From: Cellulomonas sp.
Lineage (GTDB): Bacteria; Actinomycetota; Actinomycetes; Actinomycetales; Cellulomonadaceae
Reading direction: 5' to 3'
Assembly (NCBI GenBank): GCA_031178805.1
Contig: JAPSIJ010000009.1
Coordinates: 1-20,191, forward strand
DNA: 20,191 nt
Shown: positions 1 to 7,852 of the stretch, one piece after another
Layout of the letters: each line of letters opens with the position of its first letter
How positions within the stretch are numbered: position 1 is the first letter of the stretch
Position numbers and translations under genes: made by a program
Notes under the pieces: generated by a model
Databases searched by the model: none
Told to the model about the DNA's origin: nothing
The model's input: only the letters and a program-made list of their open reading frames with translations

Positions 1-1134
1 GTCGGGGCGTTCGTGGTCGGCCTGACCGGCTGGGACGCCACCACGTGGTGGGTGGCCGACCGCTGGCTGCTCGTGCCCGTGCTGCTGCTCACGGCGGTCG
101 TCGTGGTCCGCACCCGGCGGTACGCGCTGGTGGGCACGTTCGTGGCCGCGGCTGTGGTGTTCGTCGCCCTGCGGCTGACCGTCGGCGGCGAGCCGCTCGC
201 CAGCGCCGTGACCACCGCCCTGGTGTCGTACCCGATCCTGTTCCTCGCCGGCGTGATGCTCACCGAGCCGCTGACCCTCCCGCCGCGCCGGTGGCAGCAG
301 CTGCTCGAGGCCGTGGTCGTCGCGGCGGTGTTCGCGGTGCCGTACCACCTCGGCCCGCTGTCCGGCACGCCCGAGGCGGCGCTGCTGGTCGGCAACCTGC
401 TGGCGTTCGGCTTCGGCCAGCGCGGCGCCGTGCGGCTCACGCTGACCCGGCAGACGCGGCTCACCCCGCGGACCGTGGAGCTCGGCTTCCGCGCGGACCG
501 GCCGGTGCGGTTCCGGCCCGGGCAGTACCTCGAGCTCACCGTCCCGCACCCGCGGCCCGACGCCCGGGGCAGCCGCCGGGTGTTCAGCGTGTCCTCCGCG
601 CCGTCCGCCGACGAGCTCACCGTAGCCCTGACCGTCCCCGAGCGGGCGAGCACGTTCAAGCGGGCCCTGGCGGCGCTGCCGGTCGGCGCGCGGGTCCGGG
701 CCACCGGCCTCGGCGGCGACTTCGTGCTGCCCGCCGACCCGGCGCAGCCGCTCCTGCTCGTCGCCGGCGGCATCGGCGTGACGCCGTTCGCCAGCCACCT
801 CGCGGCCGTGGCGGCGGCGGGGGAGCAGCGGGACGTGGTGCTGGTCTACGCGGTCACCGACCACGCCGACCTCGCCTACGCGCCGGTGATCGGCGCCACC
901 GGCGCCCGGGTGCTCGTGCTCTCGCCGACGCCCGCGCACGACGGGCTGCCGACGGGGTGGGTGCACCTCGGCGAGCGCCGGCTCACCCCGGAGCTGCTCG
1001 CCGAGGCCGTGCCCGACGTGGCGCAGCGCGCGGCGTACGTCTCCGGGCCGCCGGCGATGGTGGACCACACCCGCGCGGTGCTCCGCCGCGCGGGTGCGCG
1101 CCGGGTCCGCACGGATGCGTTCAGCGGGTACTGA
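1..1134 (+). CDS. Membrane flavin oxidoreductase: RnfD/NqrB-like domain fused to FNR-type reductase (5' partial)
   Basis: The frame is open to the left edge, so the gene starts outside the window; the GTG at 13 is only the first in-window start codon and lacks a ribosome site. The visible N-terminal third holds about four or five hydrophobic segments, including a stretch reading PILFLAGVMLTEP, reminiscent of NqrB/RnfD-like membrane domains. The rest is a ferredoxin-NADP reductase-like unit: an RVFSVSS flavin-binding motif near 574-597, a GGIGVTPF nucleotide-binding motif near 763-789, and the C-terminal YVSGPPAMV and FSGY motifs typical of NAD(P)H:flavodoxin reductases. Inferred role: membrane-bound electron transfer from NAD(P)H through FAD to a quinone, or to an FMN-binding partner encoded upstream. 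The partner and acceptor cannot be seen. The reductase assignment is firm; the membrane-domain family is moderately supported. Confidence 0.82.
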   Translation, partial: VGAFVVGLTGWDATTWWVADRWLLVPVLLLTAVVVVRTRRYALVGTFVAAAVVFVALRLTVGGEPLASAVTTALVSYPILFLAGVMLTEPLTLPPRRWQQLLEAVVVAAVFAVPYHLGPLSGTPEAALLVGNLLAFGFGQRGAVRLTLTRQTRLTPRTVELGFRADRPVRFRPGQYLELTVPHPRPDARGSRRVFSVSSAPSADELTVALTVPERASTFKRALAALPVGARVRATGLGGDFVLPADPAQPLLLVAGGIGVTPFASHLAAVAAAGEQRDVVLVYAVTDHADLAYAPVIGATGARVLVLSPTPAHDGLPTGWVHLGERRLTPELLAEAVPDVAQRAAYVSGPPAMVDHTRAVLRRAGARRVRTDAFSGY

Positions 1135-1169
1135 TGCGGGGCGATCACCGGGTACCGGCGCTCCCGCAT
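1134..1169 (+). terminator. Stem-loop at the end of the oxidoreductase gene
   Basis: The sequence ATGCGGG at 1134-1140, overlapping the stop codon, pairs with CCCGCAT at 1163-1169. The stem continues inward through GCG (1141-1143) and CGC (1159-1161) with one bulged T. There is no T-tract. It is a modest candidate terminator or 3'-end stabiliser. Confidence 0.35.
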
Positions 1170-1379
1170 GCATGACCGAGCCTCGGTCTACGGAGGACTT
1201 GGCCGGGCAACGGAGGACGAGAGCGCTCCGACGATGTCGAAGTCGGGATGACGTGCTCCCGCATCGATGAACGTTCGGACGTCGGGCCTCATGCCCCGGA
1301 CCTCTCGACAGTACGAGCCTGTGGCCAGCCCGGCTCCGGGGCGCGCGGCCCATCAGCACTCGCCGCGCGCCCTCTGCGG

Positions 1380-1399
1380 TGTCGAACCGGTTCACAAGA
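1380..1399. promoter_or_regulatory. LacI-family operator, distal copy (O1)
   Basis: It contains the perfect palindrome GAACCGGTTC (1384-1393), with the central CpG that LacI-family repressors favour. The 20-bp sequence TGTCGAACCGGTTCACAAGA recurs 76 bp downstream at 1456-1475 with a single difference (A versus G). Repetition in front of a LacI-type gene supports autoregulation. Confidence 0.72.
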
Positions 1400-1414
1400 T
1401 CACGGTCTGGTCAC

Positions 1415-1433
1415 AGTGAAACCGGTCCTTGTG
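1415..1433. promoter_or_regulatory. Degenerate middle operator-like site (O2)
   Basis: GTGAAACCGGTCCTTGTG contains the palindromic core ACCGGT (1421-1426) and resembles the flanking operators, but its outer bases are not symmetric. It may be a weaker site between the two strong ones. It overlaps the proposed -35 element. Confidence 0.4.
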
Positions 1434-1458
1434 CCGCCTGCTTCGGTCGCGCTACTGT
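1429..1458 (+). promoter_or_regulatory. Candidate promoter of the sugar locus
   Basis: TTGTGC (1429-1434) and TACTGT (1453-1458) are separated by 18 bp and fit -35 and -10 elements of a housekeeping-sigma promoter. Transcription would begin near 1465, inside the proximal operator, so a bound repressor would block it. This is inferred from sequence only. Confidence 0.5.
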
Positions 1459-1475
1459 CGAACCGGTTCGCAAGA
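1456..1475. promoter_or_regulatory. LacI-family operator, proximal copy (O3)
   Basis: CGAACCGGTTCG (1459-1470) is a perfect 12-bp palindrome. It overlaps the end of the proposed -10 element and the predicted transcription start, and it ends just before the AAGGAGG ribosome site (1475-1481) of the regulator gene. The position suits a repressor site. Confidence 0.75.
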
Positions 1476-1485
1476 AGGAGGCAAA

Positions 1486-2502
1486 GTGGCCACCATCGGA
1501 GACGTCGCCAAGCTGGCGGGGGTGTCCCGCAGCACGGCGTCGTACGCGCTCTCGGGCAAGCGCTCGATCTCGCCCGACGTCCGGCAGCGCGTCGAGGCCG
1601 CCGTCGCGTCGCTCGGCTACACGCCCAACGCCGGGGCCCGCGCGCTCGCCACGTCGCAGACGATGGTGATCGGGCTGCTCGCCCAGTTCCTCCCGGACGA
1701 GTTCGCCCCCGCGATGCTGCAGTACATCCTCGGGGTCTCCGACACCGCCCGGGAGCACGGGTACGACATCCTGCTCGTCACCGAGGAGGACGGCACCCAC
1801 GCCCTGCAGCGGATCACGGACTCGCGGATGGTCGACGGCATCGTGCTGCTGAACGTCGCCGAGCACGACGAGCGGCTGCCGATCCTCCGGGCGGCACCGC
1901 AGCCCGGTGCGCTGGTCGGTCTGCCTGCCGACTGCTCCGGGGTCGACGTGTTCGACCTCGACTTCGAGGAGACGGGCCGGCTCATGGTCGACCGCCTCCA
2001 CGCCCTCGGGCACCGGGAGCTGATCCTGGTGTCCCAGCCGCAGCACGTGGTCGAGCGGGGTGGCGCGTACGTGTGGCGGCTGCAGAACGCCGCCGCCGAG
2101 CGCGCCCGCCGGCTGGGCGTCGTGCTGCACACCGCCTTCGGCTCCGCCCGGCAGCCGGAGATCGGCCGCGAGCTGCACGCGCTGCTCGACGCCCACCCCG
2201 GCGCCACCGGCCTGCTGCTCAACAACGAGGCGGCCGCGGCGGCCCTGCCGTCCGTCGTCGCCGAACGCGGGCTGCGGGTCCCCGACGACCTGTCGGTCAT
2301 CGGCCGGTACTCGGACGAGTTCGCCCGCACGTTCTCGCTGCCGTACGCGGCGGTGGAGAGCGCCCCCGACCGGCTCGGCCGGATGGCCGTCCGCGCGCTC
2401 GTCGAGCGGATCGAGCACCCCGACCGGGGCGGGCCGCACGTCGTCCGGTTCATCACCCCCGAGATCGTCGACCGGCCCAGCACGGCACCGCCGCCCGCCT
2501 GA
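1486..2502 (+). CDS. LacI-family transcriptional regulator of the glycan-utilisation locus
   Basis: The 338-residue product has normal LacI-family length and order: an N-terminal helix-turn-helix (IGDVAKLAGVSRSTASYAL, about residues 4-22), a hinge helix (TPNAGARALA, about residues 47-56), then a periplasmic-binding-protein-like sensor domain. The start is GTG at 1486, preceded by AAGGAGG at 1475-1481; an upstream in-frame ATG at 1429 would add 19 residues that run through the operator and lacks a ribosome site. It lies directly upstream of a sugar-binding-protein gene in the same orientation. Inference: it represses its own promoter and the transporter/glycosidase genes, and is released by an oligosaccharide from the imported glycan. 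The effector cannot be read from sequence. Confidence 0.92.
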   Translation: MATIGDVAKLAGVSRSTASYALSGKRSISPDVRQRVEAAVASLGYTPNAGARALATSQTMVIGLLAQFLPDEFAPAMLQYILGVSDTAREHGYDILLVTEEDGTHALQRITDSRMVDGIVLLNVAEHDERLPILRAAPQPGALVGLPADCSGVDVFDLDFEETGRLMVDRLHALGHRELILVSQPQHVVERGGAYVWRLQNAAAERARRLGVVLHTAFGSARQPEIGRELHALLDAHPGATGLLLNNEAAAAALPSVVAERGLRVPDDLSVIGRYSDEFARTFSLPYAAVESAPDRLGRMAVRALVERIEHPDRGGPHVVRFITPEIVDRPSTAPPPA

Positions 2503-2679
2503 GCCCAGGGCCCCGGCCCGCACCCACAGCCGCACACCGACCCGCCCGCGACCACCCGGTCGCCGGGACGGCACCGCGCACCCCCGGCCCCCCGGCCGGG
2601 GCCGCGGCCCCGACCACCTGCGCGCCGCCCCCCGGCCGCGCGTCCCCGGATGCTCCACCGAAGTTCGAGGAGGAATGCA

Positions 2680-3933
2680 GTGAAGCGAATCCCGACCCTC
2701 GCCCGCGCCGCCGGCGTCGCCGGCGCCCTGTCCCTGGTGCTCGTCGGGTGCTCGTCCGGCGGCGCCGGGGGCAGCGCCTCCGGTGCCACCGACGACACCT
2801 ACACCTGGTGGGACCCGTACCCCCAGCACGAGCGCGGCTCCGACTGGGAGCAGCGGGTCCAGGCGTGCGGCGAGGACGCCGGCGTCACGATCCAGCGCAC
2901 CGCGTACGACACCACGGGCCTGACCAACCAGGCCCTGCTGTCGGCGCAGGAGGGCACCTCGCCCGACATCATCCTGATCGACAACCCGGCCGTCTCGACG
3001 CTGGCCGACACCGGGATGCTCACCACGATGGACGAGCTCGGCTTCGACACCGCGGACTTCGACGAGAACCTGCTCGACGCGGGCGTCGTCGAGGGCGACG
3101 CGTACGGCATCCCGATCGGGGCGAACACGCTCGCGCTGTACTACAACAAGGAGATCCTGGACGCCGCCGGCGTGGACCCGGCGACGATCACGGACTGGGC
3201 CTCGCTGGATGCGGCGCTCGCCGCGGTGTCGGCCGCCGGGCACACCGGCATCACCTTCGCCGGGATCAACACGGAGGAGGGCTCCTTCCAGTTCCTCCCG
3301 TGGTTCTGGGGCGCGGGGGCCGACCTGCGCCAGCTCGACTCCCCGGAGGCCGTCGAGGCGCTGGAGCTGTGGACGGGCTGGCTCGACCAGGGCTACGCGC
3401 AGCAGTCGGTGCTGAGCAACTCGCAGAACACCACCTGGGAGGAGTTCCTGACCGGGAACTTCGCGTTCGGCGAGAACGGCACGTGGCAGGTGAACAGCGC
3501 GGCCGAGGCGGAGTTCGAGACGGGCTACATCCAGCTGCCCGCCCGCGACGGCGGCGGCGCGCCGGCCCCGACCGGCGGCGAGTTCATCGTCGCGCCGGTG
3601 CAGCAGGACACCGCCCGGTACGAGGTGACAAGCCAGATCATCGAGTGCATGACCACCACCGACGGGCTGGTGGAGACGGCGCAGACGTTCGCGTACTACG
3701 TCCCGTCGACCGAGGCCGGGCAGGACGCCCTCCTGGAGGCGGAGCCCGACCTGGAGGTGTGGGTCGACGCCGTCCGCGCCGCGAAGGGCCGGACCAGCGA
3801 CGACCTGGGCACCGACTACCCGCTGATCTCCGAGCAGCTGTGGACGGCCGTGCAGCGGGCGCTGTCCGGCGCCGCCACCCCGCAGCAGGCGCTGACCGAG
3901 GCCCAGCAGGCCGCCGAGTCCGCGACCTCCTGA
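2680..3933 (+). CDS. ABC sugar transporter substrate-binding lipoprotein (CUT1, family 1)
   Basis: The 417-residue product begins with a lipoprotein signal peptide: a positive start (KRIPTLARAAG), a hydrophobic core, and a lipobox LVGC with the lipidated cysteine at residue 24, followed by a Gly/Ser-rich linker. The mature part resembles extracellular solute-binding protein family 1 (YTWWDPY near the start, SPDIILIDNPAV, ALYYNKEILDAAGVDP, NFAFGENGTWQV). GTG at 2680 is chosen because GAGGAGGA at 2667-2674 sits 5 nt upstream and the lipoprotein signal begins there; an ATG at 2650 would add ten uncharacteristic residues. It should capture an oligosaccharide outside the membrane and deliver it to the two permeases that follow. 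Given the neighbouring glycosidases, an arabinose- or xylose-containing ligand is the best guess. Confidence 0.93.
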   Translation: MKRIPTLARAAGVAGALSLVLVGCSSGGAGGSASGATDDTYTWWDPYPQHERGSDWEQRVQACGEDAGVTIQRTAYDTTGLTNQALLSAQEGTSPDIILIDNPAVSTLADTGMLTTMDELGFDTADFDENLLDAGVVEGDAYGIPIGANTLALYYNKEILDAAGVDPATITDWASLDAALAAVSAAGHTGITFAGINTEEGSFQFLPWFWGAGADLRQLDSPEAVEALELWTGWLDQGYAQQSVLSNSQNTTWEEFLTGNFAFGENGTWQVNSAAEAEFETGYIQLPARDGGGAPAPTGGEFIVAPVQQDTARYEVTSQIIECMTTTDGLVETAQTFAYYVPSTEAGQDALLEAEPDLEVWVDAVRAAKGRTSDDLGTDYPLISEQLWTAVQRALSGAATPQQALTEAQQAAESATS

Positions 3934-3941
3934 CCGGCGGT

Positions 3942-3972
3942 CCCGGGACGGCGCCACCGGCGTCGTCCCGGG
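3942..3972 (+). promoter_or_regulatory. Strong stem-loop between binding-protein and permease genes
   Basis: Starting 9 nt after the binding-protein stop codon, 3942-3955 pairs with 3959-3972: nine Watson-Crick pairs, one G-T pair (3951/3963), then four more around the triloop ACC. No T-tract follows. It may protect the upstream mRNA end or partly terminate, giving more binding protein than permease. Confidence 0.65.
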
Positions 3973-4009
3973 CCGCAGGCCGACACCGACGAACGACGAG
4001 GGACGAGTG

Positions 4010-4984
4010 ATGACCACGATCTCCGCCGCGCCGCGCCGCGCGGGGTCCGGCGCGGGGCCCGGCGACCCCCCGGACCGCACCCGCCGCGGGCTGCGCCGGG
4101 TGCGCCCCACCCAGTGGGCCGCCCTGGCCTTCGCGGCCCCGCTGCTGACCTACCTGGTGGTGTTCTACGCGTTCCCGCTGTACCGGAACATCGAGCTGAG
4201 CGTGCACGACTACAACGTGCGGGCGTTCGTCCAGGGGAACGCGGAGTTCGTCGGCCTCGACATCTTCCGGGACGTGGTCGGTTCCGGCACGTTCCCCGTG
4301 GCGGTCCGCAACACCGCGATCTTCGTCGTGGTGTCCCTGGTCTTCCAGTACGCGCTCGGGCTGGCGCTCGCGGTGTTCTTCCGCACGTCGTTCCGGCTGT
4401 CGGCGGTGCTGCGCGGCATGTTCCTCGTGCCGTGGCTGCTGCCGCTGATCGTGTCCGCGTCCACGTGGTCCTGGATGCTCAACGGCGACAACGGCATCGT
4501 GAACTCGGTGCTCGGCGCGTTCGGGATCGGGCAGATCAACTGGCTCACCGACCCGTCGCTGGCGATCTGGTCGGTGACCATCGCGAACATCTGGCTGGGC
4601 ATCCCGTTCAACCTGGTGATCCTGTACTCGGGGCTGCAGAACATCCCGGGCGACGTGTACGAGGCCGCGTCCCTCGACGGCGCGAACGCGTGGCAGCAGT
4701 TCTGGCGCGTGACGTTCCCGCTGCTGCGCCCCGTCTCCGCGATCACCCTGCTGCTCGGGTTCATCTACACGCTCAAGGTGGTCGACGTCATCTGGGTCAT
4801 GACCACCGGCGGGCCGGCCAACGCCTCGACCACCCTCGCGGTGTGGTCCTACCGGGAGGCCTTCGGCACGGGCCAGCCGGCGTTCTCGCCGGCCGCCGCG
4901 GTCGGCAACGTCCTCATCCTCGTGGCCTTGGTCATCGGCCTGGTCTACGTCCAGGTGCAGCGCAGGCAGGAGAAGGCAGCATGA
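4010..4984 (+). CDS. ABC sugar transporter permease 1 (MalF/UgpA type)
   Basis: This 324-residue membrane protein has a positively charged N-terminus and six likely transmembrane segments near residues 36-57, 102-124, 133-156, 183-208, 241-262 and 291-313. The cytoplasmic EAA loop that docks the ATPase is clear (YEAASLDGANAWQQFWRVTFPLL, EAA at 218-220). ATG at 4010 is preferred, with GAGGGA at 3998-4003; a GTG one codon earlier at 4007 is possible. The stop overlaps the start of the next gene by 4 nt (ATGA), implying translational coupling. With the second permease it forms the channel of a CUT1 oligosaccharide importer. No ATPase gene follows; actinobacteria commonly use a shared MsiK-type ATPase encoded elsewhere. 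Confidence 0.93.
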   Translation: MTTISAAPRRAGSGAGPGDPPDRTRRGLRRVRPTQWAALAFAAPLLTYLVVFYAFPLYRNIELSVHDYNVRAFVQGNAEFVGLDIFRDVVGSGTFPVAVRNTAIFVVVSLVFQYALGLALAVFFRTSFRLSAVLRGMFLVPWLLPLIVSASTWSWMLNGDNGIVNSVLGAFGIGQINWLTDPSLAIWSVTIANIWLGIPFNLVILYSGLQNIPGDVYEAASLDGANAWQQFWRVTFPLLRPVSAITLLLGFIYTLKVVDVIWVMTTGGPANASTTLAVWSYREAFGTGQPAFSPAAAVGNVLILVALVIGLVYVQVQRRQEKAA

Positions 4985-5844
4985 GCACCCTCACCCCCGC
5001 CCGCCCCCGCCCCGCCGCCCGGGTGGCCGGACCGCGCCGCACGTGGTGGAAGACCGCCCTCGGGCTGCTGTTCACCGCCGTGATGCTGTTCCCGGTCTAC
5101 TGGATGGTGAACGTCTCGCTCACCCAGACCCGCGACCTGCGGCGCGACCCGCCGTCGGTGCTGCCGCTCAACCCCACCTTCGAGGGGTACGAGGCGGTGT
5201 TCCGCCAGCAGCTGCCGAACCTCGGCACCAGCCTGGTGCTCGGCCTGGGCTGCGTCGCGCTCACGCTCGTGATCGCGGCGCCCGCCGGCTACGCGATCGC
5301 CCTGCTGCGGCTGCGGGGGCGGGGACCGCTGAACTTCCTGCTGCTCGTGGCGCAGATGATCCCGGCCGTGGTGATGGCCATGGGGTTCTACGCGATCTAC
5401 GTCCGGCTCGGCCTGCTGAACACGCTCCCCGGCCTGATCGTGGCCGACTCCACCGTCGCCGTGCCGTTCGCGGTGCTGCTGTTCAGCGCCTTCATGTCCG
5501 GCATCCCGCGCGAGATGATCCAGGCCGCGACGATCGACGGTGCCGGCGTGTGGCGGGTGTTCCGGTCGATCGTGCTGCCGATGAGCCGGAACTCCGTGCT
5601 GACCGTGTCGCTGTTCGCGTTCCTGTGGGCGTGGTCGGACTTCATCTTCGCCTCGACCCTGAACCGCAACGGGAACTTCCTGCCCATCACGCTGGGCATC
5701 TACAACTACATCGGCAACAACACCACCCAGTGGAACGCGATCATGGCGACCGCCGTCGTCGCGTCGATCCCCGCCGCCGTGCTGCTCGTCGTCGCCCAGC
5801 GCTACGTCGCCGCGGGCGTCACCGCCGGGGCGGTGAAGGACTGA
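4981..5844 (+). CDS. ABC sugar transporter permease 2 (MalG/UgpE type)
   Basis: This 287-residue protein of the MalG class has a Pro/Arg-rich cytoplasmic start, a first membrane segment at about residues 24-45, and five further hydrophobic segments. The EAA-like loop is present (MIQAATIDGAGVWRVFRSIVLP, near residues 179-200). The C-terminal half includes FLWAWSDFIFA, typical of this class. ATG at 4981 overlaps the preceding stop by 4 nt. It partners permease 1 for import of an oligosaccharide. Its own stop overlaps an ATG (TGATG at 5842-5846) that is a possible alternative start of the GH127 gene. Confidence 0.93.
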   Translation: MSTLTPARPRPAARVAGPRRTWWKTALGLLFTAVMLFPVYWMVNVSLTQTRDLRRDPPSVLPLNPTFEGYEAVFRQQLPNLGTSLVLGLGCVALTLVIAAPAGYAIALLRLRGRGPLNFLLLVAQMIPAVVMAMGFYAIYVRLGLLNTLPGLIVADSTVAVPFAVLLFSAFMSGIPREMIQAATIDGAGVWRVFRSIVLPMSRNSVLTVSLFAFLWAWSDFIFASTLNRNGNFLPITLGIYNYIGNNTTQWNAIMATAVVASIPAAVLLVVAQRYVAAGVTAGAVKD

Positions 5845-5882
5845 TGGCCGCCGTGCCCCCCTCGTCCGACGGAGGACCTCTC

Positions 5883-7820
5883 GTGACACCCGCGCCCGCT
5901 GCCGCCCCCGGCACGTCGCCCGCCCCGCCCGCCCCCGTCGTGCCCGCGCACGGCGGCCGCCGGGGGGCCGGGGTCGGCGAGGTCCGTCTCGCCCCGGGGT
6001 TCTGGGGGACGCTGCAGGAGACGAACGCCCGGGCCACCCTCGCGCACTGCCTGCACTGGATGGAGCGGCTGGGCTGGGTGGCGAACTTCGACGCCGTCGC
6101 CGCCGGGACCACCGACCGCGACCGGCCCGGCTGGCAGTTCTCCGACTCGGAGGTCTACAAGCTGCTGGAGGCGATGGCCTGGGAGCTGGCGCGGTCCGCG
6201 GACCCGGCGCTGGAGGTGACCTACGCCGCCCTGGTCGACCGGGTGGCCGCCGCGCAGGACGCGGACGGCTACCTGAACACCTGCTACGGGCACGCCGGCC
6301 AGGCCGGCCGCTACACCGACCTGTCCAGCGGGCACGAGCTGTACTGCGTGGGCCACCTGCTGCAGGCCGCCGTCGCCCGGGTGCGCACGGCGGGCGAGGA
6401 CGCGCTGGTCGCCGTGGCGCGGCGGGCGGCGGACCATGTCTGCCGGGAGTTCGGCGCGGACGCGAACCCCGGCATCTGCGGGCACCCCGAGATCGAGGTC
6501 GGCCTGGCCGAGCTCGGCCGCGCCCTGGACGAGCCCCGGTACACCGAGCAGGCCCGGCTGTTCGTCGAGCGGCGCGGGCACGGCACGCTGACCCCGATCC
6601 CGCTGCTGAGCCCGGCCTACTTCCAGGACGACGTCCCGGTGCGCGACGCCGACGCGTGGCGCGGGCACGCGGTGCGGGCCCTGTACCTCGCCGCCGCGGC
6701 GGTCGACGTCGCCGTGGACACCGGCGACGTCGAGCTCCTGGGCGCCGTCGAGCGCCAGTGGGAGCGGTCCGTGGCCCGCCGGACCTACCTGACCGGCGGC
6801 ATGGGGTCGCGGCACCAGGACGAGGGGTTCGGCGACGACTGGGAGCTGCCCGCCGACCGGGCCTACTGCGAGACGTGCGCCGGCATCGCCTCCGCGATGG
6901 TCTCCTGGCGGCTGTACCTGGCCACCGGTGATGTGCGGTACGCGGACCTGATGGAGCGGACGTACCTGAACGTGGTCGCCACCTCGCCCGCCGAGGACGG
7001 CCGCGCCTTCTTCTACGCCAACCCGCTGCACCAGCGGGTCGCGGGGCAGGACGTGCGGACGGACGCGGAGAACCCGCGCGCCGAGGGCGGTGCCCGCGCG
7101 CCCTGGTTCGACGTGTCGTGCTGCCCGACCAACGTGGCGCGCACGCTCGCGTCCTGGCAGGCGTACCTGGCGTCGGTCGCGGGGGACGAGCTGACCCTGC
7201 TCCAGCACGCGGCGGCCGAGGTGGACGTGGCCCTCGAGGGCGGCGGCCGGCTCGCGGTCCGGATCGCCACGCGGTACCCCGACGACGGCGCCGTCCGGGT
7301 CGAGGTGCGCGACGCGCCGGGACGGGAGGTGACGCTGCGCCTGCGCGTGCCCGCCTGGGCCCGCGGAGCCCGGTTCACCGACGTGGACGGCACGGTGCGG
7401 GACGCCGAGCCGGGGTGGGCGGTGACCCGCGGGGTGCTGCGCCCCGGAGACACCGTGCTGCTCGAGCTGCCGCTGGAGCCGCGGTTCACCTGGCCCGACC
7501 CGCGCATCGACGCCGTCCGCGGCTGCGTCGCGGTGGAGCGCGGCCCGCTGGTGCTCTGCGCCGAGTCGGTGGACCTGCCGGCGGGGGTCGCCCTCGACGA
7601 CGTGCGGGTGGACCCGTGCGCCGCGCCCGAGGCCGACGGGGACGGCGCCGTCGTGCGCGCACGGGTGCTGGCGCCCGCGGCGGACGACGACGCCCTGCCG
7701 TACGCCGGCGCGCCCGCCGGCGCGCCGGGCGACGCCGACCTGCGGCTCGCCCTCGTGCCCTATCACCGGTGGGCCGAGCGCGGGCCCTCGACCATGCGGG
7801 TGTTCGTCCCGACCGCCTGA
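5883..7820 (+). CDS. GH127 family glycosidase, probable beta-L-arabinofuranosidase
   Basis: The 645-residue product matches the usual length of GH127 enzymes. Residues corresponding to the catalytic and zinc site of Bifidobacterium longum HypBA1 are visible with the same internal spacing: Glu314 in DEGF (acid/base position), Glu330 and Cys332 in CETC, and Cys413-Cys414 in SCCPTN (Cys413 the nucleophile position). No signal peptide is seen, so it should act in the cytoplasm on imported oligosaccharide, removing terminal beta-L-arabinofuranose or a similar sugar; GH127 also includes other specificities. GTG at 5883 is preferred because GGAGGA (5871-5876) lies 6 nt upstream. The alternative ATG at 5844 overlaps the permease stop and would add 13 residues. 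The stretch before the conserved core (about residues 1-25) is Ala/Pro-rich and probably disordered. Confidence 0.9.
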   Translation: MTPAPAAAPGTSPAPPAPVVPAHGGRRGAGVGEVRLAPGFWGTLQETNARATLAHCLHWMERLGWVANFDAVAAGTTDRDRPGWQFSDSEVYKLLEAMAWELARSADPALEVTYAALVDRVAAAQDADGYLNTCYGHAGQAGRYTDLSSGHELYCVGHLLQAAVARVRTAGEDALVAVARRAADHVCREFGADANPGICGHPEIEVGLAELGRALDEPRYTEQARLFVERRGHGTLTPIPLLSPAYFQDDVPVRDADAWRGHAVRALYLAAAAVDVAVDTGDVELLGAVERQWERSVARRTYLTGGMGSRHQDEGFGDDWELPADRAYCETCAGIASAMVSWRLYLATGDVRYADLMERTYLNVVATSPAEDGRAFFYANPLHQRVAGQDVRTDAENPRAEGGARAPWFDVSCCPTNVARTLASWQAYLASVAGDELTLLQHAAAEVDVALEGGGRLAVRIATRYPDDGAVRVEVRDAPGREVTLRLRVPAWARGARFTDVDGTVRDAEPGWAVTRGVLRPGDTVLLELPLEPRFTWPDPRIDAVRGCVAVERGPLVLCAESVDLPAGVALDDVRVDPCAAPEADGDGAVVRARVLAPAADDDALPYAGAPAGAPGDADLRLALVPYHRWAERGPSTMRVFVPTA

Positions 7821-7852
7821 GGGCGGCGGGCCGAGGAGCGGGAGGACGGACC

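Larger units (their letters stand above)
1135..1485 (+). promoter_or_regulatory. Intergenic regulatory region upstream of the LacI-type gene
   Basis: This 351-bp stretch has no convincing gene. Its last 110 bases carry the operator-like palindromes and promoter-like elements listed separately. In 1170-1379 nothing recognisable was seen beyond two copies of ACGGAGGAC, near 1190 and 1210, which lack downstream coding potential. Confidence 0.6.

Noticed and set aside
1135..1485. Small protein gene in the 351-bp gap
   Set aside because: Short frames there have no ribosome site or coding bias; the end of the gap is occupied by operators and promoter-like elements.
2598..2611. Perfect 14-bp palindrome GGGGCCGCGGCCCC between lacI and the binding-protein gene
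   Set aside because: It lies in a stretch of pure G/C where such palindromes arise easily; it does not resemble the LacI operators and has no T-tract, so no role is claimed.
1411..4110. Long reverse-strand open frame opposite lacI and the binding-protein gene
   Set aside because: The translation shows no recognisable motif and its codon pattern mirrors the forward genes.
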